From contig JWZX01000324.1 of assembly GCA_001275005.1 (NCBI GenBank), forward strand, positions 1 to 19,643: 19,643 nucleotides of DNA, in the 5' to 3' direction. Shown piece by piece: positions 15,870-19,643 of the stretch. Every line of letters starts with the position of its first letter. The stretch's first letter is position 1. This stretch comes from Chrysochromulina tobinii. Taxonomy: Eukaryota > Haptophyta > Prymnesiales > Chrysochromulinaceae. A model generated the notes under the pieces. It searched no databases and was not told the DNA's origin. It was given only the letters and a program-made list of their open reading frames with translations. Both the position numbers and the translations under genes were made by a program.

Positions 15870-17174
15870 CTAGCTCGTCTGCATCGCGGCAGCGCCCATG
15901 CCGTCCCCGTTGCCGTCAGCAGAGGCGGCAGGGACGGCGACGCGCGCGGCGGCGACTGGGATGGCCGTGGCGGGAGCGGCAAGGGCGACGGCGGGTTGCT
16001 GAAGCTGCACAGCGACCCAGGGCAGCAGCGGCGGCGCCGTCGACGAGCGACGCTGCTCAAGCGAGATCCGATCTGCGTAGACCTGGTGGCGCATCCGATC
16101 GAGCTGTTCACGTTCACGCTGAAGAAGAGATTGCATCTCGTCGAGCTGCACCAGCTTGATCTCCATCCGGCGCAGCTGCGTGTCGACGGCGGTCGCGAGC
16201 AGCGACACCATCTGGCCGCTCTCTTCTTGCTCTAGCTGCGCCGCACGCGACTGTACGCTCAGAAGCGCCGCGCGTGCCGCCGCCCGGAGTGACGTTACCG
16301 TTGCGTCGACCGTCGCCGTCGCGTCCACAGCCGCCCTGCCCGCTTCGCCCCTCGGCGCGGCGGGCTCAGCGACGGCGCCCACGGCGCCCACGGCCGCCGC
16401 GAGCAGCGCGAGCTGGCATAGCGTCGGGTCAGACGCCGCCGCCGCCACGCTCACGGCGGGATCCGCCGCCGCTGCTCTCGCGGCTTCGGCCGCACGCAAC
16501 GGCGCGGCTGTCGGCGGCGGGAGCGCCTCGAGCGCGTACGGCTCCTCAATGGGCAGCGCAAGGAAGTGGCCTATGCACTCTTCGATTGGGCGGCCCACCG
16601 CCGTCGCCACCTCGTCCCATGAGGACCCATCGCCGAGCTGCTCAAGTGCATCGAGCAGCGCCATCGTCTGCTGCGGCGTCCAGTCGCCGCCGCCGCTGGC
16701 CATGGATGCGCGCAGCGGCAAGGAGGTCCCCGTGGCTGGTCTGGCCGATGCTGCCGCCGCTCTCACCGACGCCGCGCTCGGCCCATCGAGCACCACACCG
16801 CTGCGTGAGGCGCTCGCCACCGCCACGTTCGAGGAGGCATTGTAGTTGATCAGACCCCAGTGCTCGAGGAATTGGTGCAGCCGCATGACGGAGCCCACAT
16901 CGGCGGCGAGGTGCCGGCGGCATTCCGTCACGCTCAAGTGCAAGCCAGGCTGCTCGCGAAACAGACTGACAATGAGGTTGCGCATGTGCAGGAACGTCTC
17001 GGGCGTCTTTGTCAGGCTGGAGCCATCGAAGAACTCGGGGAGTGAGTGCCGCTCGATCGAAGAAACCGCCTCGTCGCGATACCAGGCCGCAGTGCTCGGC
17101 ACCACCACCTCCCGCGCCCTACCGGCTTCTGCCTCCTCTGACGCGCGCGGGCGCTTATTTCCCGTGACAAGCAT
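15870..17174 (-). CDS. SWI3: SWI3/SMARCC-type subunit of a SWI/SNF chromatin-remodelling complex
   Basis: Core scaffold subunit of SWI/SNF-family remodelers in the nucleus; works as a dimer. 434 aa. A basic N-terminal patch (NKRPR, 6-10) may be a nuclear signal. The SWIRM domain is at 22-111: VVPSTAAWYRDEAVSSIERH, LPEFFDG, TPETFLHMRNLIVSLFR, and RLHQFLEHWGLINY. The SANT domain is at 164-210, beginning DWTPQQTMALLDALEQ and including SSWDEVATAVGRPIEECIGHF. The DPTLCQLALLAAAVG segment at 249-263 matches the SWIRM-associated helix seen after SANT in this family. A coiled coil/leucine zipper spans about 296-376 and an Ala/Val-rich tail ends the protein. No ZZ finger lies between SWIRM and SANT. 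It is shorter than yeast or animal homologues. Its start lies only 54 bp from the start of the divergent neighbour. Confidence 0.92.
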   Translation of the reverse strand: MLVTGNKRPRASEEAEAGRAREVVVPSTAAWYRDEAVSSIERHSLPEFFDGSSLTKTPETFLHMRNLIVSLFREQPGLHLSVTECRRHLAADVGSVMRLHQFLEHWGLINYNASSNVAVASASRSGVVLDGPSAASVRAAAASARPATGTSLPLRASMASGGGDWTPQQTMALLDALEQLGDGSSWDEVATAVGRPIEECIGHFLALPIEEPYALEALPPPTAAPLRAAEAARAAAADPAVSVAAAASDPTLCQLALLAAAVGAVGAVAEPAAPRGEAGRAAVDATATVDATVTSLRAAARAALLSVQSRAAQLEQEESGQMVSLLATAVDTQLRRMEIKLVQLDEMQSLLQREREQLDRMRHQVYADRISLEQRRSSTAPPLLPWVAVQLQQPAVALAAPATAIPVAAARVAVPAASADGNGDGMGAAAMQTS

Positions 17175-17228
17175 CGCGTGTCTGCGCTTTTTCCCACAGC
17201 CTTCTCAAAACGGCGTTCCGTTTTTATA

Positions 17229-18021
17229 ATGGGGTGAGCACGCACTTCCGAGCATCGACCGCGCACCACGCGCGACGCGCGACGCCGTTGAACTCTCATG
17301 CATTCTGATACGGGTTTGGTTCTTCGCCTCTCTCGCTCGCAGGTCCAACGAGCGCGACGCTGCCTACCGCGACTGGTGCAAGAAGGATGGCGTGTCGGTT
17401 CTGCAGTCGACAGCTGTCTTCCCGCCACGCTCATCATACCATGCGTCGGGTTCGAAGGACCCCATCCATTTCACGCACCTGAAGCCGGCCACGAGCACGC
17501 CCATCCACGTCGCCCCAGTACCGCATTTGATGAAGACAGACCACATGCGCACCTTCGTGCCAGGACCAGACGTGCAGCCGTTGCGGCGCGACCCAAACAA
17601 GTTTGACGCGCTTGGCCGGACTTACGGCTGGGCGCCGCACAATGCAAACGCGCCGGGCTCGCAGCGCGCCGTCTACGACCCTGTTTCGCACAAGGCGACG
17701 ATTTACACGTTCGACGCGCACGGCGGCGTCTCGTGGGTCGAGGGCAATGGCGACAAGTTGATGCGCGAAAAGCAGCAGCGTGACCTCAACCACGGAGATA
17801 TTGGTCGCTGGGCGGGCCGAAGGAAGGGCGTCGTGGAGTACGTCGATAAGACGCACGCCTTCTCTGTCAACGACAACAAGCAGTTCCTCGCGTCGTGCGC
17901 GGCCAACGAGTTCTGCTACCACCCCCAGACGGGCGAGATGTCCCAATGGATGGACAACGCATTCAAATCAAAGATGGTCGTGCCCTTCTATGGGAAGCGG
18001 CCATACGAGATGAACAAGTGA
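17229..18021 (+). CDS. Conserved-looking protein of unknown family, spliced with a 5-nt first coding exon
   Basis: Exon 1 (17229-17233, ATGGG) joins exon 2 (17343-18021) to give 227 aa. It starts MGSNERDAAYRDWCKKDG and ends FYGKRPYEMNK. The sequence before the first in-frame methionine of exon 2 is clearly coding in style (ERDAAYRDWCKKDGVSVLQS) and is preceded by a strong acceptor, which forces an upstream exon; the ATGGG|GTGAGC site fits exactly in frame. The protein has no signal or membrane segment. It is rich in His, Asn, Lys and aromatic residues, with blocks such as FDALGRTYGWAPHNANAPGS and EFCYHPQTGEMSQWMDNAF. Short 'FxP...HxxxxxxFxxPG'-like motifs suggest an elongated binding protein, perhaps of the flagellum, but this is a guess. 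I do not recognise the family. Confidence 0.65.
17234..17342 (+). other. Spliceosomal intron after a 5-nt coding exon
   Basis: 109-nt intron: donor ATGGG|GTGAGC at 17233/17234, acceptor CTCTCGCTCGCAG at 17342 after a pyrimidine-rich stretch. It joins ATG GG + G TCC AAC without changing frame. The acceptor is strong; the donor is chosen for its consensus match and frame. A start ATG at 17300 is excluded by the 29-nt intron it would need. Confidence 0.65.
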
Positions 18022-18396
18022 CGGACGTCCGAGAGAAAGGGAGACTGATCTGCGCGAACATGGCGTGTGGGCGGCCGTCCAATAGCGGTCGTCACTCTCC
18101 CTCACCAATATGGTCCCTCACGGTCACGCACCCGCACTGTGAGAGAGAGAACTTTGTAACTTACCGAGCTACCTACACATTGGCAGGACCCCCTGAATTG
18201 CGGTGGGGGAATTTACAACGTTGGACCGCGATAGTCAGCACAGGTCCTTTCATTCTACAGAATGTTGCGAAAAGGTCAGTTGAACGCAAGAAAAAGTTCT
18301 TTTTTTTGCCTGCTTCTTTGTTTCACGTGGCTTTCACGAGTTCATTCACGGACACCGGCCTTAGCTTGGGAAAATCGTGACCAGGAAAATCGAAGC

Positions 18397-19254
18397 ATGC
18401 CGTTCTTCACAGCAGCGATGCTGCTCTGCTCCGGGCTGCGCGGTGGCCCTTTGCTCACGCGTACCTATCTACGACGGAGCGCTTCGTCCGCTGCTTCTGG
18501 CGCACCGACGCCTCGACGTCTTCTGCTCACGAGCTCAGGCCTGACGACGCCGCAGCTAGAGGCTTCGTTTCAAAGGATGCTGAAGCGAGCGGCAGACGGC
18601 GGCGCAGGCAGTGCATCGATAGCCATGCTCGTGACGGCGCAGCTCGCGCCTTCGACCTCTCGTGTGACGCAACGTGACGACGATGGCGGAGCGCTCGTGG
18701 TGCAGCCCTCTTCCAAGCGTTCGCCGGGAGAGCTTCGCCAACGTCGCTGGGCAGATGCTTGCAAAAAGGGGCGTGAGCTGCAGGCACGATTGGGTGTGCC
18801 GGTGAAATGCATCGACTGCGCGCGGGAGCAGGCACTCAACGATGCACGATCCGCACTGAGCCAAGCGGGATGCATCTGGGTGACCGGAGGCAACACCTTC
18901 TTCCTCTGGCATTCCATGCGAGCGAGCGGCCTGAGTGAGCTCGTAAGGCAGCGCGTGAACGATGAGGGCGCCCTGTACGTGGGCGCCTCCGCGGGCTCGA
19001 TCGTGGCCGGCCGGACCATCCGCACCGCGCTGTGGAAGGGATGGGATGATCCGGAGGCCGCTGGGCCCGAGGCGGACTGGGAGGCCGACGGCGCGTACGA
19101 CGCCCTTGGCCTAGTGGAGGATGTGTCCTTCTTCCCCCACTACGATGCCGCCTCCTGGGGCGGACTCGTGGATAGACAGCGCCGCAGCCTTGGCCATGCG
19201 TGCGTGGTGCTCGCTGACGATGGCAGCGAGGTGTACGTGGAGGGAGATTCATAG
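18397..19254 (+). CDS. Peptidase S51 (dipeptidase E / cyanophycinase-like) family protein
   Basis: Serine peptidase family with a class-I glutaminase-amidotransferase-like fold; the closest known members cut Asp-Xaa dipeptides. From the ATG at 18397 it is 285 aa. About 40 N-terminal residues are Ser/Arg/Ala-rich (GLRGGPLLTRTYLRRSASSA), like an organelle presequence. The core has RRLLLTSSGL at the first strand, then ALSQAGCIWVTGGNTFFLW, the nucleophile elbow YVGASAGSIVAG with Ser198, WKGWDDPEAAG, and the His-bearing strand GLVEDVSFFPHYD with His248. The final strand VVLADDGSEVYVEG closes the domain, so it looks complete. The frame is open to an earlier ATG at 18262, which would add a hydrophobic SSFFCLLLCFTWLSRVHS stretch that could be an ER signal peptide; which start is used decides cytosol/mitochondrion versus secretory or plastid targeting. 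Confidence 0.87.
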   Translation: MPFFTAAMLLCSGLRGGPLLTRTYLRRSASSAASGAPTPRRLLLTSSGLTTPQLEASFQRMLKRAADGGAGSASIAMLVTAQLAPSTSRVTQRDDDGGALVVQPSSKRSPGELRQRRWADACKKGRELQARLGVPVKCIDCAREQALNDARSALSQAGCIWVTGGNTFFLWHSMRASGLSELVRQRVNDEGALYVGASAGSIVAGRTIRTALWKGWDDPEAAGPEADWEADGAYDALGLVEDVSFFPHYDAASWGGLVDRQRRSLGHACVVLADDGSEVYVEGDS

Positions 19255-19643
19255 CGCGCACGCTTTAGCGTTTCTAGGAGATTCGCACTGCGATAGGGGC
19301 CCCGGCGCACCTTGAGTACGCCTGCTCGTAGGAAACTAACGGCTGAGCCTGTGTGTGTGACAGGGACCGACGCGAACGACTCGGTGCGCGCGCGTGACGG
19401 GGGCCGCGGATTCGCCGTCGCGTCCTAGCGTCCTTTTCGTAATTTCCGATAACAGTTAAGCTTAAAACGCGATCGGCATCCCGGCGCGGGCCGGGTCGCG
19501 CCGCGGCGGGCGGGCGACGTGTTGCACGCCGGCGTGAAACGAGATCCGACAAAATTTTCGAACTCCCGCAATGCGGGACCCCACTCGACTTTTCTCGCGG
19601 CCGCGCCGCGTTCAGATGCGTGAGTCCCATTCAAGGTGAGCGT
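19255..19643. other. Terminal non-coding segment with a possible truncated first exon
   Basis: No recognisable gene follows the S51 stop codon. At the very end, ATG at 19616 runs open to a consensus splice donor, TTCAAG|GTGAGC, at 19635/19636, which could be the first exon (MRESHS...) of a gene continuing beyond the window. This rests only on one ATG and one donor match. Confidence 0.3.

Noticed and set aside
19274-19630. Minus-strand 118-codon open frame at the window end
   Set aside because: Arg-rich, no recognisable family, and it crosses AT-rich non-coding sequence.

Overview
The window looks like nuclear DNA of a GC-rich, single-celled alga with a red-lineage secondary plastid, most likely a haptophyte or a relative. 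The signs are short spliceosomal introns (GT-AG, 109-197 nt), nuclear genes whose products carry signal-peptide and thylakoid-transfer sequences, eukaryote-only families (SWI3, tRNA-splicing endonuclease, RING-H2 ligase), and two protein styles I associate with haptophytes and dinoflagellates: LRR proteins with a 'Y-x-x-S-G-W-C-x-x-E' N-terminal domain, and Cys-rich 'CDDGGP.SE ... GTDCADCG' repeats. The taxon is inferred from style, not from a marker gene.

Layout, left to right. A GT29 sialyltransferase-like enzyme with several membrane helices (+, 259-1350) is followed by about 1 kb of repeat-bearing intergenic DNA. A plastid sigma-70 factor (-, 2339-3789) is split by a 197-nt intron that hides its region 4 exon. 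It diverges from a predicted thylakoid-lumen protein (+, 4020-4780, one 137-nt intron). A 23-bp perfect hairpin lies between that gene and a convergent CUB-TM-RING-H2 ubiquitin-ligase candidate (-, 5246-6517). A 2.1-kb gene-poor stretch holds a degenerate Cys-rich fragment, a 16-bp GC hairpin and a cluster of TACATGTA palindromes.

The right half carries a second lumen protein (+, 8660-9538), the SEN2-type catalytic subunit of tRNA-splicing endonuclease (-, 9657-10421), a 1001-residue LRR protein (-, 10625-13630), a small TPR-like protein (+, 14042-14599), 1.3 kb of non-coding DNA, a SWI3/SMARCC chromatin-remodelling subunit (-, 15870-17174), a protein of unknown family whose first coding exon appears to be only 5 nt (+, 17229-18021), and a peptidase S51 (dipeptidase E) family protein (+, 18397-19254).

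The genes do not form a pathway or an operon. They are a compact eukaryotic mix with three divergent pairs likely to share promoter regions: sigma factor/lumen protein, LRR/TPR-like protein, and SWI3/unknown protein. The most interesting items are the LRR protein with its unnamed and possibly TIR/HET-like N-terminal domain, the CUB-TM-RING architecture, the polytopic GT29 protein, and the TACATGTA palindrome, which occurs six times and never inside a called coding region. No tRNA, rRNA, CRISPR array, intact transposon or obvious virus was seen.
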